From the NCBI RefSeq assembly GCF_009831455.1, contig NZ_WOWO01000004.1:496001-560000 (forward strand): a stretch of DNA of 64,000 bases, given 5' to 3'. A model generated the notes under the pieces. The model did no database searches. It had not been told where the DNA came from and worked only from the letters and a program-made list of their open reading frames with translations. The position numbers and the translations under genes are program-made. Source of the stretch: Salinirussus salinus (lineage in GTDB: Archaea > Halobacteriota > Halobacteria > Halobacteriales > Haloarculaceae). Shown piece after piece: positions 43,915-53,830 of the stretch (its first letter is position 1; every line of letters starts with the position of its first letter).

Positions 43915-44079
43915 ATATTCGTCTACGATGTCTATTTATCCTTAATTGGGTTCAGACATGCTGGTGAAACCCGCGGTGAGCGATGCCTCAGCTTTCCATA
44001 TAACACGTAGAGATAAAACTCAAACACGAATTGACGGATAGTACTGCCGGCACAGATGTAGTCTGAATTACCTATAAAG

Positions 44080-45375
44080 TTATTCATGAACCCGCTCTCT
44101 TCGATTAATCGCCTCGCCCAGTGCTTCCACGAACCTACCCTCGCTTTGGGCCCTTGTGAACTCTTGAGCAAGACTATCCGGCACTTGGAGACCGTCAGTT
44201 TTGTACGCCTCGCTGAGTCCTTGCACTATGCTACTTTTGTTCTCAAGGTCGACACAGATCCCGATTCCCTTGCTATTCACAAACTCGTAACTAGCCCATC
44301 CTGGCCGACTTAGGCAGAAAATTGGAGTCTGGCAGCCGACGTAGTCCCACATCTTTTGCGATATGTTGTATTGATCCCTTGGACGGGTTGCATTGAGGTA
44401 TATAGCAAAGTCGGATCCCATTACATAAGATAGAGCTTCGCTGACTTCTACCCAACCTGGGGACACGATATAATCGTCTAAGATTTGTTTGTGCTCCCTA
44501 CTCCGGGGGGAATCTCCCAAGAATATGACTTGAAATGAGTCAGAAGAAATATTATTCCCAACAATAAATTCTGATAGGCCCTTAAGAAAGGAACTGATAT
44601 CATATCCTTCAGTGTGAAGCGTTCCAGCGTACGTAAGAGTAAATTTACTGAATTGTTTCGGTTCTGTATATTTTGCCTTTTTTTCATCAAATCCCATGTA
44701 TCCTAAGCTAGTGATTTTTGACTTCAGTTCGGGATATTTATCCTCAAAGTAACTTTCGGGGATTTGTAACCCCTCGTAGTACGTAAGCCTGTCACATTGG
44801 TTGATACAACGCTTCTCTAAAATCTTATTTATAGTATTAGGCCCTTCGGGAAAATAGATCGGATTATTCAGCCAAGGGTCTCGATACTCTATTATCCATG
44901 ATAGGGTTTCAATCTCCTTAGACAAAACATAACCCAATACGTTGGTTGTGAAGGGGTACGTTTGTGTAACTAAGGCTGACGGGTTTTCTGATTTGAGAAT
45001 TTTCTTTAATTTATGATAGGTCGTAGGAGCGAATTTTAATATCGGATCGATTGGTGAAAGTTTGTCGATAAGGCCCGCAACGGACGAAAGGCTATCCGTG
45101 AGCGTTGACCTGTTACCTGGTCTATCTTCGTCTATAGCTGAGTCTGGTCGGCCATAATCCTTTCTTATTTTGGGCCCATGGTATTGTACCTCACCACCAC
45201 CGATCGCTACCCGCTCACTATGGTACGACAATGCGTGACTTACCACGATAGGCCGATACCCTGCTTCAATCAGTTTAGAACATCGATATGCGAGTTTTTC
45301 AGGACGGCTCCCTGTTGAGGGATTTGGTCTCACAGTTGTCAGGATTATCACCGGTTCCAAAGTAAAATCAGACAT
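44080..45375 (-). CDS. GT4-like glycosyltransferase
   Basis: The 431-residue protein starts MSDFTLEPVIILTTVRPNPS at 45375 (the frame goes on to 45423). GT-B pattern: donor half with FTLTYAGTLHTEGYDISSFLKGL, GDSPRSREHKQILDDYIVSPGWVE, DFAIYLNATRPRDQYNISQKMWDYVGCQTP and GIGICVDLENKSSIVQGL. The family retaining Glu signature EX7E is not obvious. It has low GC and rare codons and is on the opposite strand to its neighbours. It would add a sugar to a lipid-linked glycan, specificity unknown. Confidence 0.75.
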   Translation of the reverse strand: MSDFTLEPVIILTTVRPNPSTGSRPEKLAYRCSKLIEAGYRPIVVSHALSYHSERVAIGGGEVQYHGPKIRKDYGRPDSAIDEDRPGNRSTLTDSLSSVAGLIDKLSPIDPILKFAPTTYHKLKKILKSENPSALVTQTYPFTTNVLGYVLSKEIETLSWIIEYRDPWLNNPIYFPEGPNTINKILEKRCINQCDRLTYYEGLQIPESYFEDKYPELKSKITSLGYMGFDEKKAKYTEPKQFSKFTLTYAGTLHTEGYDISSFLKGLSEFIVGNNISSDSFQVIFLGDSPRSREHKQILDDYIVSPGWVEVSEALSYVMGSDFAIYLNATRPRDQYNISQKMWDYVGCQTPIFCLSRPGWASYEFVNSKGIGICVDLENKSSIVQGLSEAYKTDGLQVPDSLAQEFTRAQSEGRFVEALGEAINRRERVHE

Positions 45376-45513
45376 AGACAATAGTACTGCTACTGATTGC
45401 GTAGATTTAGTACCTGACAACAAAACCGTTTTGCTATGTGAGTGCGCGTGTGTTATGTCCTCTTCTGAATTCCAAAACTTAGGGACCAGATGACTAACAT
45501 TAACTCACAGGGG

Positions 45514-46256
45514 GCACTGTCTAGTTGAGAGAGTTTGAGAAGCGAGGAGGCCGTAGCGAGAAGTGTCCATGCAACTCGTAGACCTCCTCAGCGAGACGTT
45601 AGATGAGGACAGTCAAGACGTTTGGGAGAACGAGCGCACGCCGACACCCGCCCGGCGATTTGGGGTGCGTCTCCACTCGTTGGGGCTGTTGATCAGGGAG
45701 ACGGTGGCAATCTTAGAATTGTTGGGTGTCGACCGCTCTCACGGTGCGGTCTGGAATTGGGTGCATACACTGTCTGAAGCACAGAGCGACCCGCCGACGG
45801 CGACGCCGTCGCGGGTCGCGGTCGACGAGAAACAGATCGAGGTTGGCGGCGAAAAGAAGTGGCTCTACGCCGCTGTCGACATCGAGTCAAAACTACTGCT
45901 CGAAGTCGACGCACTCAGCCACCCCGGGACTGACCCCGCGGCGGCGTTCCTGCATCGACTCACCGAGAAACACGATGTTGCCGATTCAGTGTTTCTCGTC
46001 GATGCTGGTGGCTATTTGACTGCCCTGTCACGTCACGATTTGAGCGGTCGGCTTGACTATCGAATGCGGAACCACATCGAAAAGTGGTTCCAAACTGTGA
46101 CCATGCGAATCGACCGCCTTCACGCCTTCTGGAGGGACAGTCAATCCAGGGCGAAACAATGGTTACGACGCTTCAGATACCACTACAACCACGAACGACC
46201 AAACCAAGCGCTTGATGGAACAACGCCAGCTGAGGTCATCCAGAACTAGACAGTGC
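45514..46256 (+). mobile_element. IS6-family insertion sequence (ISH14-like)
   Basis: The inverted ends GCACTGTCTAGTT (45514-45526) and AACTAGACAGTGC (46244-46256) bound a 743-bp element with one transposase gene. The sequence TCACAG occurs on both sides (45505-45510 and 46258-46263), probably an eroded 8-bp target duplication. The element lies between two glycan genes. Confidence 0.85.
45569..46249 (+). CDS. IS6-family DDE transposase
   Basis: A 226-residue transposase from ATG 45569. It has the IS6 DDE core: SRVAVDEKQIEVGGEKKWLYAAVDIES (first Asp), VFLVDAGGYLTAL (second Asp), and RNHIEKWFQTVTMRIDR (Glu), followed by FRYHYNHERPNQALDGTTPAEV. All are present, and the frame is intact with its terminal repeats, so the element may still be mobile. 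Confidence 0.9.
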   Translation: MQLVDLLSETLDEDSQDVWENERTPTPARRFGVRLHSLGLLIRETVAILELLGVDRSHGAVWNWVHTLSEAQSDPPTATPSRVAVDEKQIEVGGEKKWLYAAVDIESKLLLEVDALSHPGTDPAAAFLHRLTEKHDVADSVFLVDAGGYLTALSRHDLSGRLDYRMRNHIEKWFQTVTMRIDRLHAFWRDSQSRAKQWLRRFRYHYNHERPNQALDGTTPAEVIQN

Positions 46257-46263
46257 GTCACAG

Positions 46264-46781
46264 AGATTAGTATAAGCAGTGATACACCTCTGCCGCCGTG
46301 AGTTTCGGGTTCATTGCTGTGAGGAGGTGTTCCGTATTGTCAACAATATTGAATAATAGCTCTTTCGCGCTGCTTTCGCCTGGCGCCAACAGACTCTGTT
46401 GGATACTTCGGGTGCATAGGAGGATGGGTATTCAACAAGCAGGTTGTCGGAGGCGGCCTGCTTCTTGAGATCCCTTGTGATGAAATACGGTGCGTTGTCT
46501 AAGAAGATCAAGAACTTCTCACCGAAGCGGTGCGGAATACTCGTAGGGAGTGCTCCTGACCCCGGTAGCGAATGAGCTGGGCGTCAGCACGGCAAAGTGC
46601 TTGCCAGCGTCAGTGATGGCACCGAGCATACTGATTGCTTCTCGTCCGCGCGAAACCGCAGTTTCTATTAGGAATCCTCCAGAACCTCGCCGGTTTCTGA
46701 GCCGTTGTAACCACTTTCGTAGGAAGCTCAATTACCCCAATCGTATTGTCGGCTGCCTTCAGCGTCGGTTTCTTAATTGAC
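46264..46781 (-). pseudogene. IS630-family transposase remnant
   Basis: Broken reverse frames show IS630 family blocks: MLGAITDAGKHFAVLTPSSF (46519-46731), MIFLDNAPYFITRDLKKQAA with the DNAP aspartate, and CWRQAKAARKSYY (46311-46511), and an end NPKLTAAEVYH near 46270. Frameshifts and stops separate these blocks, so it is not functional. It lies next to the IS6 element, marking an insertion hot spot. Confidence 0.7.
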
Positions 46782-47403
46782 TACAGTTGGATGTTTTATT
46801 TGCGGGATCGGATCTGTAGTGATACAGTTGGCTGTCTGGCGGGACAGCCCGGCCATTGAGACGGTAAACATGCGCATATGAACACGCAACCATGGGTGAC
46901 GATGCGTGGGCGAACAAGCGTGAGTGACCAGGTTGGATTGTCGCAGGTGGTATCTGCCGGCGACGCTGCACGCTTCGCCGTTAGTTCTTTTTATTGTTCA
47001 GCGGGTGGCTGTGATGGGTGACCGGGCTCGAGAGCGTCGCTGAGTGGAGTCATCTCCCGCTCGGCGACTCCTCCAGCCAATTGTAGCCAGTTCGTGCAGG
47101 AACACCGGTGACTCTTTGATTTCATAGAAAGTGAAGCCTGCATTGTCGAGAAGTGCAACGCTCAGTTGCCTGGCTGCTTTCGCGCCGGTCACCCTCGCAG
47201 TTGCTGTCGCAACTGCTTCGGCTCGATACTGACTAACCTAATCCTCTCATGCATCATGACTCTACTACTCGTCCATAATATACCAATCAAGTAACATTAA
47301 CCACAGCATATATGATTATAATTTTACTCAATTTGGTCCCCATCCGTATGGAAGACCGGAACAGTGATGCCGGACCTTATCCTACTAAAGAACACGTGAT
47401 ACG
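46782..47403. other. unassigned region between IS remnants and the FkbM gene
   Basis: No recognisable gene. Short ORFs (for example 46998-47192 reverse) have no family resemblance. From about 47230 the sequence is AT-rich with TATA-like motifs that may drive the FkbM gene. Confidence 0.4.
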
Positions 47404-48291
47404 ATGGCTAGTTCTCTTTCAGAACTAATCTCATCCGCCTATCAGGTTCAGAGGAATGATGGTACTCGTGCTTTGATAAAGAAATTAGATAATCGAATAG
47501 AGCGTTATCTGAAAATCAAAAAGGCTGAGAGGAAAGACAGCTTGGAATTAGAATGTAACAGCACCAATGTAATATTCGACACGACTACCCTCGTTTCTAA
47601 AGACTGGTTTTATCCGAGATATTTAGACGGAACATTACACGAACCAGAGATAACGAAAGAATTGATAGATTCGCTTGGGCCGGATACTGTTTTTTATGAT
47701 ATCGGCGCACTGGTAGGCTATTATACAATTTTCGCGAGTGAAATATGTAAAGAGGGGAAGGTACACGCATTTGAGCTTGATTCTCAGTACTTAAATGCGA
47801 TTCAAAAAAGTCTCGCCAGAAACGGCACTGATGCGATTCTCAACCACAAAGCTATTTCTCATGTGACCGGTGAGAAACTGGGTTACTCAGGCGATGTAGG
47901 GTTTGCATCGATCAATAAAGATGAGAACACGGTACAAACCTGTTCTGTCGAAACCATTAGTTTGGACGAATACACTAAAAATAATGCATACCCTGACATT
48001 ATGAAAATAGATATAGAAGGTTTTGAATATAACGCGCTGAAAGGATCTAAGGCGGTATTTGAAGCAGGATATCCGAAAAAATTGTTTCTCGAACTTCATC
48101 CGCCGAAAATCCGCTCGTATGGGGGGAGTATCCAGGAAATATTGTCAATACTGAAATCCAATGATTACGAGTGCAAACCAATAGCCTATCATAGGGGGGA
48201 TAAAAAAGGAGCTAGAGCGGTTACTACCGATGACATCAATAAGATGGAAAACGTTATGATCATCTGTACCAGACCTGACCACCCATCTTGA
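47404..48291 (+). CDS. FkbM family methyltransferase
   Basis: The 295-residue protein has the FkbM/class I methyltransferase core: VFYDIGALVGYYTIFASEI (SAM-binding loop, about 96-114), KVHAFELDSQ with the acidic ribose ligand, and MKIDIEGFEYNALKGSKAVF (about 199-218), the family signature. Members O-methylate sugars in surface glycans. Low GC and A/T-rich codons point to acquisition with the glycan island. Confidence 0.85.
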   Translation: MASSLSELISSAYQVQRNDGTRALIKKLDNRIERYLKIKKAERKDSLELECNSTNVIFDTTTLVSKDWFYPRYLDGTLHEPEITKELIDSLGPDTVFYDIGALVGYYTIFASEICKEGKVHAFELDSQYLNAIQKSLARNGTDAILNHKAISHVTGEKLGYSGDVGFASINKDENTVQTCSVETISLDEYTKNNAYPDIMKIDIEGFEYNALKGSKAVFEAGYPKKLFLELHPPKIRSYGGSIQEILSILKSNDYECKPIAYHRGDKKGARAVTTDDINKMENVMIICTRPDHPS

Positions 48292-48387
48292 GATGATAGC
48301 CAGATATTTATCCACTTCCAATTGTTCATTCCGATCTGCCAACCGTTGGCTTCACCCATGTCACGCTAGGCCACCGTACAAGATAAT

Positions 48388-49755
48388 ATGACTAAAAACA
48401 TGGACGTCGTCTGGATGATTTTTGACTCACTTTCTTTCGAAGCAACACCGTTTCATAAAGACGGTCCGAATACCATGCCTAGACTTGCTGAATTGGCTGG
48501 TGACAATGCTAAAATCTTTGCGAGAGCGTATGCGCCCGGCCCAACGAGTCCGTCATCTCACGGGTCATTTTTTACCAGCGAGTTGCCTTCGAAAACCGGG
48601 ATGCACGAAGCTCATCCGTACTTCGATTTCAACGGCCCGACTATTGTTTCGGAACTCTCTGAATCTCACTACACCCATCTGATATCGTCAAATCAATTCC
48701 TATTTAATGGTCTTGATGAGGAATTTGATGATACCGAACGTCTCGGGATTTGGAGCCCAACATTTTCTGCTGGAACAAATCCGATGGAGTTCGACCTGAA
48801 TAAAAATGGAATAAAAAAGTACTTTGACTTCCTCATAGCGAACGGCACACCAATTAGGTCACTACTCAATGGAATCCAGTACAAGACTCGTGATCACTGG
48901 GGAGCAGCCGGAAACTATGCTAATGACATCAACGAGTACCTGTATGACTCGGTTGTTGACAGCGATGATGATGCGTTTGCCGTAGCTAATTACATGGACG
49001 TACATCCTCCGTTGACTGCTAGTGATGAGGCTGTGGCGAGATTCGCGCCAGACTGGTCACGTGATGAGTTACCTATCGGGGTCCGAGGGAGAGAGGTATA
49101 CGAAAAATACCAGTCAGACACTGAATACACAGCTGAGGACATGTATGCATTATATAAAGCGGCAGTTTGGGACCTCGATCGTAAAGTCGCGCCACTCGTT
49201 AGAGATATGCTTGAACGCGACACGTTGGTAATAGTCACTGCAGACCACGGTCACGGATTTAGGCGGGATACTGAATTTGAAGATCGGAGGATTCACGTCC
49301 CCCTCCTTGTTTTCTCTCCCGAAAGCAACGGCCAGGTGCGAAATGAAACAGTGAATCTCAGGTCGTTACCGAAGACCACGCTAGCTGCCCTTGGCCGTGA
49401 TACCGGTGGGTTCCGTGGCACGAATCTGCTAACTCAATCCAGGTCACAGCTATCCCTCACCGAATTCGTATATGACGACCAATTTGGGGTGCGACCAGTG
49501 CCACCGGATGAAAACGGGAAACACACCGCAGGACCAGGATCACTCAATTACCGCATCACCGGGATAAGAGACGGTACCCGTGTAGATTACGACGGTAGCC
49601 GATATCCTGTGGTGACCGGTAACGACCCCGATGACATCGTACGAATCAAGAACGATTTGAAAAATATACACGAAGAGGGTGTTAATCTCGGTGAAACCGC
49701 TCCAGAATACGACAACGCTACCGAGGAGCACCTCAGAAAACTTGGATATTTGTGA
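48388..49755 (+). CDS. sulfatase-fold (alkaline phosphatase superfamily) enzyme
   Basis: The 455-residue protein has the metal site of the superfamily: DVVWMIFDSLSFEATPF with the first Asp, SPSSHGSFFTSELP (nucleophile region), and VTADHGHGFRRD with DHGH. The sulfatase C/S-x-P-x-R signature is replaced by a T-S-P-S-S sequence, so it lacks the formylglycine Cys and may be a phosphoryl- or sulfo-transferase of the glycan. It starts an operon: 4-base overlap with the deacetylase. Confidence 0.8.
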   Translation: MTKNMDVVWMIFDSLSFEATPFHKDGPNTMPRLAELAGDNAKIFARAYAPGPTSPSSHGSFFTSELPSKTGMHEAHPYFDFNGPTIVSELSESHYTHLISSNQFLFNGLDEEFDDTERLGIWSPTFSAGTNPMEFDLNKNGIKKYFDFLIANGTPIRSLLNGIQYKTRDHWGAAGNYANDINEYLYDSVVDSDDDAFAVANYMDVHPPLTASDEAVARFAPDWSRDELPIGVRGREVYEKYQSDTEYTAEDMYALYKAAVWDLDRKVAPLVRDMLERDTLVIVTADHGHGFRRDTEFEDRRIHVPLLVFSPESNGQVRNETVNLRSLPKTTLAALGRDTGGFRGTNLLTQSRSQLSLTEFVYDDQFGVRPVPPDENGKHTAGPGSLNYRITGIRDGTRVDYDGSRYPVVTGNDPDDIVRIKNDLKNIHEEGVNLGETAPEYDNATEEHLRKLGYL

Positions 49756-50567
49756 CTCGAACCAAGCAGATGGCAAAGCGAATCATGTCGGCTGTGAGTC
49801 CACTTGTTTCACCGTTCCTTCGAAGTGGTCCGCTTGTTCTCAACTATCATGCTGTTGGCAACCCGGACCGCCCGTTTTCGATTAGCGTTGATCGGTTTGA
49901 ATCCCACGTGAAGTTGGTGGAAGAGTCCGAGTACACCGTCCGTACACTCTCCGAACTCGTTTCTGACGGGTTTCCTGAGTCTTCGGTAGTATTCACTTTT
50001 GACGACGGGGACGAAACGCAGGTAAAAAACGCTGCACGGATTTTGGATTCGAAGGGCCTCAGTGGAGTGTTCTTTTTAACAACACAGTGGCTTGGAACCT
50101 CAGATTATATGAGTTGGCGGCAAGCCAGAGTACTTGCAGAGAATCATGAGATTGGTGCGCATACTCGGACTCATCCCGACCTCTCTGAGCTGAGTTGTGA
50201 CAATCTCGTTGATGAAATCATCGGTTGCAAGAATGAGCTTGAGCGGGAACTTGAAACGCCTGTTGATCACTTCGCTTATCCATACGGGCAAGAAGACCAC
50301 ATTTCTCAGACTGCAATTAGCATCGCCAAGGAAGCTGGCTTCAGGTCAATAAGTTCCACAACCGGATTCCTCCCCGGCGAGATCCGCTGTTTTGACCCGC
50401 GCACGCCCGTTCTCATAGAGCGGATTCCCGTAGATGATGCAACACCTACCGAATTCGAACAGTTACTTGCACAAGAGAAGTTAGGCCCGAATTTCGTCTA
50501 CGCCAAGCTTGACCCCAGACACAAACCTGACTCCTTTTATGAGAACTTTCGGAAACAGACCCGATGA
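49752..50567 (+). CDS. polysaccharide deacetylase (NodB fold)
   Basis: The gene starts at a GTG (49752) overlapping the stop of the sulfatase-fold gene. The 271-residue protein has TFDDGDETQVKNAARIL (first metal and base Asp pair) and EIGAHTRTHPDLSEL with the two metal His, then YPYGQEDHISQTAI. It likely deacetylates an N-acetyl sugar in the surface glycan. Translational coupling supports shared function with the sulfatase-fold enzyme. Confidence 0.87.
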   Translation: MTRTKQMAKRIMSAVSPLVSPFLRSGPLVLNYHAVGNPDRPFSISVDRFESHVKLVEESEYTVRTLSELVSDGFPESSVVFTFDDGDETQVKNAARILDSKGLSGVFFLTTQWLGTSDYMSWRQARVLAENHEIGAHTRTHPDLSELSCDNLVDEIIGCKNELERELETPVDHFAYPYGQEDHISQTAISIAKEAGFRSISSTTGFLPGEIRCFDPRTPVLIERIPVDDATPTEFEQLLAQEKLGPNFVYAKLDPRHKPDSFYENFRKQTR

Positions 50568-50598
50568 GGTTTAATACCCAGTGGCTGGTTTCCACACT

Positions 50599-51276
50599 AT
50601 GGTTGACACTCCTCGGTGGGCGAAGGCACAACAAGCAGAGGCAAATCACGAGACTCACCATTCTGGTTTCCGTGATCCACACCACGCTGAAGCGTATTTC
50701 AAGGAATTCTGGAATAGTACGATTGAGTCGATTGAAGATGAGTCCGTCTTGGCCGTTGGAGCCGGGACTGGCATAATCCATACGGTGGAACAACCTCGCA
50801 TACAGGTCGCTGTTGATCCCTTGTACGCAATTAGTGATATTGACTTGACTGGGAGCCGAGCGTCCAATATCACAGGCGCTGGTGAAGCCCTGCCATTTCC
50901 CGAGGCCAGTTTTGACACAGTTATATCAAACAATGTGCTAGATCATACTCAGAAGCCACGAGCAGTGCTGCAGGAAATCGCGAATGTTATCAAAGACAAA
51001 GGCCGATTTCTCTTAGTAGTAAACACGTTTGACCTTCCCGGATTCATCAGACAGAACTTGAGGTTAATTGACACACCCCACCCTCATCATTTCAGCACAT
51101 CCGAAATTGAACAGCTACTCGTAGATTCTGGCTTCGAGATCACCTACTCCTCTTCCGAACCCAGGTTTACTAGTGACAGCATCCCGCAACTCATTACCGA
51201 AGGAAAATTCAAGAAAGCAGGTGGAAAGCTGTCCCGGATAAATCTGTACACCGCGGTATGTCATCCTAATAAATAA
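50599..51276 (+). CDS. class I SAM-dependent methyltransferase
   Basis: The 225-residue protein from ATG 50599 (GTG at 50581 is an alternative) has motif I VLAVGAGTGII, acidic VAVDPLYAI, and ASFDTVISNNVLDHTQKPRAVLQEIANVIKDKGRFLLVVN, the Methyltransf_11 fold. The first motif lacks one of the usual Gly residues but keeps GxG. Substrate is probably a sugar in this locus. It follows the deacetylase after 31 bp. Confidence 0.83.
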   Translation: MVDTPRWAKAQQAEANHETHHSGFRDPHHAEAYFKEFWNSTIESIEDESVLAVGAGTGIIHTVEQPRIQVAVDPLYAISDIDLTGSRASNITGAGEALPFPEASFDTVISNNVLDHTQKPRAVLQEIANVIKDKGRFLLVVNTFDLPGFIRQNLRLIDTPHPHHFSTSEIEQLLVDSGFEITYSSSEPRFTSDSIPQLITEGKFKKAGGKLSRINLYTAVCHPNK

Positions 51277-51402
51277 TATAATACGAGTGCACAAAAACAA
51301 GCGCATATAAGTGTCCTGGGAGACAAAAATCAAAAATGTACTCCAGGTGTTGGGGTCAGATTAAAGTATGTATTTTAATAATAAGAAGCCGAAATTGCAT
51401 AT

Positions 51403-52512
51403 ATGAATACTGATAATGACCGACAGGTGGAGAGGGTACTTTTGTTCACGCCGAAATACCCTCCCTCACGGGGTGGTGCTGCCGTCTTCTATTCTAACAT
51501 AGTCCGTACCACTGACGAACAAATACGATTCTTCGTAGTCACGAAATATGAGAAGGGGGAGACAATTATCCAGGAAGAAGATAATGTTACCATCTATCGA
51601 CTTCTACCTAGAACGGATCTGCTTCCGCGGTATCTCCGGGTCGTCCTTGAAATGTTTGTTTTGGCTATCGTCTGCCTGTACTTGGTCACAACAGAATCTA
51701 TCCAAATCATTCACGCCCATGCCTCCTCATTCTCAGTACTCGCTCTGTCAGCCGTCGCTGCCGTTTCCAGAGTTCCACTGATCAACGATTGCCGAGACGA
51801 AGCATTCCGCCCGTGGCTAATCAAGCTGGGACCCACACCGGTCTGGTTCAGTTGTGCACCAAACATTGACAGTATACTTATTAAAAACGGTATCCCAGAG
51901 AGACGGATCATCAGGCTTCCAGTCGTTAATCCAGAGTATGTCAGCAACTATGAATCAACTGGTCGGAAAGGGAATGATATGTTGCATCTCATCCATGTTG
52001 GCTCAATAAGAGAAGAGAAAGGCGTGTTCTTGTTACTCGACACTCTTGAACACCTACATGAACAAGGTGTCAGTGCGCGGTTGACCCTTATTGGAGATGG
52101 CCCAGAGATGGAGAATCTACGACGGTCCTGTAATGAGAGGGTGATTAAAGAGTGTGTCACGATTGCGGGCCGCCTTGACCACCGTGAAACGCTGAATCAC
52201 CTTGCCGCCGCCGATGTGCTGGCCCTTCTCTCGGAGTCAGAAGGAATTCCTCGGGTTGTACTGGAGGCTCAAGAGATCGGGACTCCAGTGGTCGCCACTT
52301 CAGCAGGTGGAATTCCCGAAATCATTGATGATGAAAAAACTGGCTTGCTTGTCAGCCGGACGGCGTCCTCAGCCGCGGAAGCAATCAATTGCCTGTTCTC
52401 GGATGAGGAGCTTTATGAAACCATTACAACGAATGCTAAACAGGAGAGGCAACGAACTTGGGACCATGCAGCGGAACAACTATACGAAGGATACCGGAGG
52501 GCTTTAGACTAA
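51403..52512 (+). CDS. GT4 glycosyltransferase
   Basis: The 369-residue GT-B enzyme begins VLLFTPKYPPSRGGAAVFYS (acceptor domain, glycine loop). The donor domain has HLIHVGSIREEKGVFLLLDTLEHL, LIGDGPEMENL, and ALLSESEGIPRVVLEAQEIGTPVVAT-like EX7E (Glu-Ser-Glu-Gly ... Glu), the retaining GT4 signature. It is convergent with the O-antigen ligase-like gene. Donor sugar unknown. Confidence 0.88.
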   Translation: MNTDNDRQVERVLLFTPKYPPSRGGAAVFYSNIVRTTDEQIRFFVVTKYEKGETIIQEEDNVTIYRLLPRTDLLPRYLRVVLEMFVLAIVCLYLVTTESIQIIHAHASSFSVLALSAVAAVSRVPLINDCRDEAFRPWLIKLGPTPVWFSCAPNIDSILIKNGIPERRIIRLPVVNPEYVSNYESTGRKGNDMLHLIHVGSIREEKGVFLLLDTLEHLHEQGVSARLTLIGDGPEMENLRRSCNERVIKECVTIAGRLDHRETLNHLAAADVLALLSESEGIPRVVLEAQEIGTPVVATSAGGIPEIIDDEKTGLLVSRTASSAAEAINCLFSDEELYETITTNAKQERQRTWDHAAEQLYEGYRRALD

Positions 52513-52600
52513 TCCTCCCTCACTTTTATGAACAAGTTTCAAGATATCAGACTGTCTCTCCGAATTCTCAGTCTGTATTGTGTAATTCCCCGGACCAAAC

Positions 52601-53830
52601 CTATCCACTAGTCGGCATTGAGTTTTGCGTCTGATTTGATTGCAATTGATCCGTTGAGAGAGCGAGTGCCAGAACAACCCACGTAGTCTTCGTGAATCCA
52701 GGTTGGAAATTGGATTCGACGAAGACCGCACAGATACTGGCAAATAAAGCAATGGCGATCGCATACCTTTTGTCTGATACATGCATCCCTCGCAGGAGAA
52801 ACATCAATACGATTACCCAAATTCCCAAAACCAGCAGGAGTGATGGAATTCCGGTTCGCGCGGTCAAGTTCACGAATCCATTATGAATGTCGTGGGGGCC
52901 TTGATAGAATTGTCTGAGGTTCCCGAAACCCACTCCGAAAACCGGGAACGACTTGGCAATCTCTACACCGCTGCGATATTGGGAAATCCTAGAGAAAAAT
53001 GTGTCAGGTCGGATTTTAATCAAGATTTGTACTACCAAAGGACTTAAAAAAATGCCGATCACACCTGCTGCGATTCCCATCTCCCTAAAATACGCTTTGC
53101 GCCTTCTGATCAGGTAGCCTAGAATAACGATCGCTGTCGCCACCCCTGCAACTGCCCATGTGCTTCTTGATTGGCTTAACAAAACGGCAAATAGCACCGT
53201 AGCGACACCGAGCAGACAGCCTTTGGCTCTTTTTTTGAGCCCAATGTAGGCATAGTACGGCGTGGCCACCATCACATACATCCCAAACGCTCCATATGTC
53301 ATATCAACGCCCAAAGACCTCTGGAACGGGATAGTGATCCCGGCAACGGCCCGCGCTCCCCTATATTTATCACCGAAAGGGAAGCCGTTTGGATATAAAA
53401 CAACAATATGAATTATCGTAAGGATGCTGATTAACACCGCCGACAGGAACGCTGCGTGTAGCAGCGAGTGCAAGTCTCGTTCAGAATCAACGTACAGAAA
53501 GATTGCGATCGTGAATAGAAGATATCCTCCGAAAGTCACTACCCGCCGGGGGGAACCAGAGTGGATGAGCGTACTAACACTTTGTTGGAATAAAAGCAAA
53601 ATTAAAAGCGCTATGACGGCGACCTGTGGCTTTGTCAATCCTATCGATTTTCTTCGATATTCAACACAACCGAAAGCCACGAACGTGAGTACTATTAGTA
53701 TGTTGGGGGCCGAAAGGTTCGCCAAGCCAGTTTCAACGGATATGGACCCAAAGGGGATCGCAAAAATCGCCATGGGCAGGAGATAATTTGACGGTGTTCT
53801 GCTCTTCAAAATAAATCCCCTTGCGTCCAT
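52601..53830 (-). CDS. O-antigen ligase/polymerase-like membrane protein (Wzy_C)
   Basis: The 409-residue polytopic membrane protein has about 10-12 transmembrane segments and the family's external loop with conserved basic and His residues: SPRRVVTFGGYL, LLSQSRSTWAVAGV (S-R-S/T in the WaaL-Wzy loop), GVGFGNLRQFYQGPHDIHNGFVNLTARTGIPSLLL. The PHDIHNGFV block matches the Wzy_C/O-antigen ligase signature. It may polymerise or ligate glycan units outside the cell. It lies opposite to the flanking genes. Confidence 0.83.
   Translation of the reverse strand: MDARGFILKSRTPSNYLLPMAIFAIPFGSISVETGLANLSAPNILIVLTFVAFGCVEYRRKSIGLTKPQVAVIALLILLLFQQSVSTLIHSGSPRRVVTFGGYLLFTIAIFLYVDSERDLHSLLHAAFLSAVLISILTIIHIVVLYPNGFPFGDKYRGARAVAGITIPFQRSLGVDMTYGAFGMYVMVATPYYAYIGLKKRAKGCLLGVATVLFAVLLSQSRSTWAVAGVATAIVILGYLIRRRKAYFREMGIAAGVIGIFLSPLVVQILIKIRPDTFFSRISQYRSGVEIAKSFPVFGVGFGNLRQFYQGPHDIHNGFVNLTARTGIPSLLLVLGIWVIVLMFLLRGMHVSDKRYAIAIALFASICAVFVESNFQPGFTKTTWVVLALALSTDQLQSNQTQNSMPTSG

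Noticed and set aside
46998-47192. Reverse ORF of 64 codons
   Set aside because: Between IS remnants, without family resemblance; not supported as a gene.
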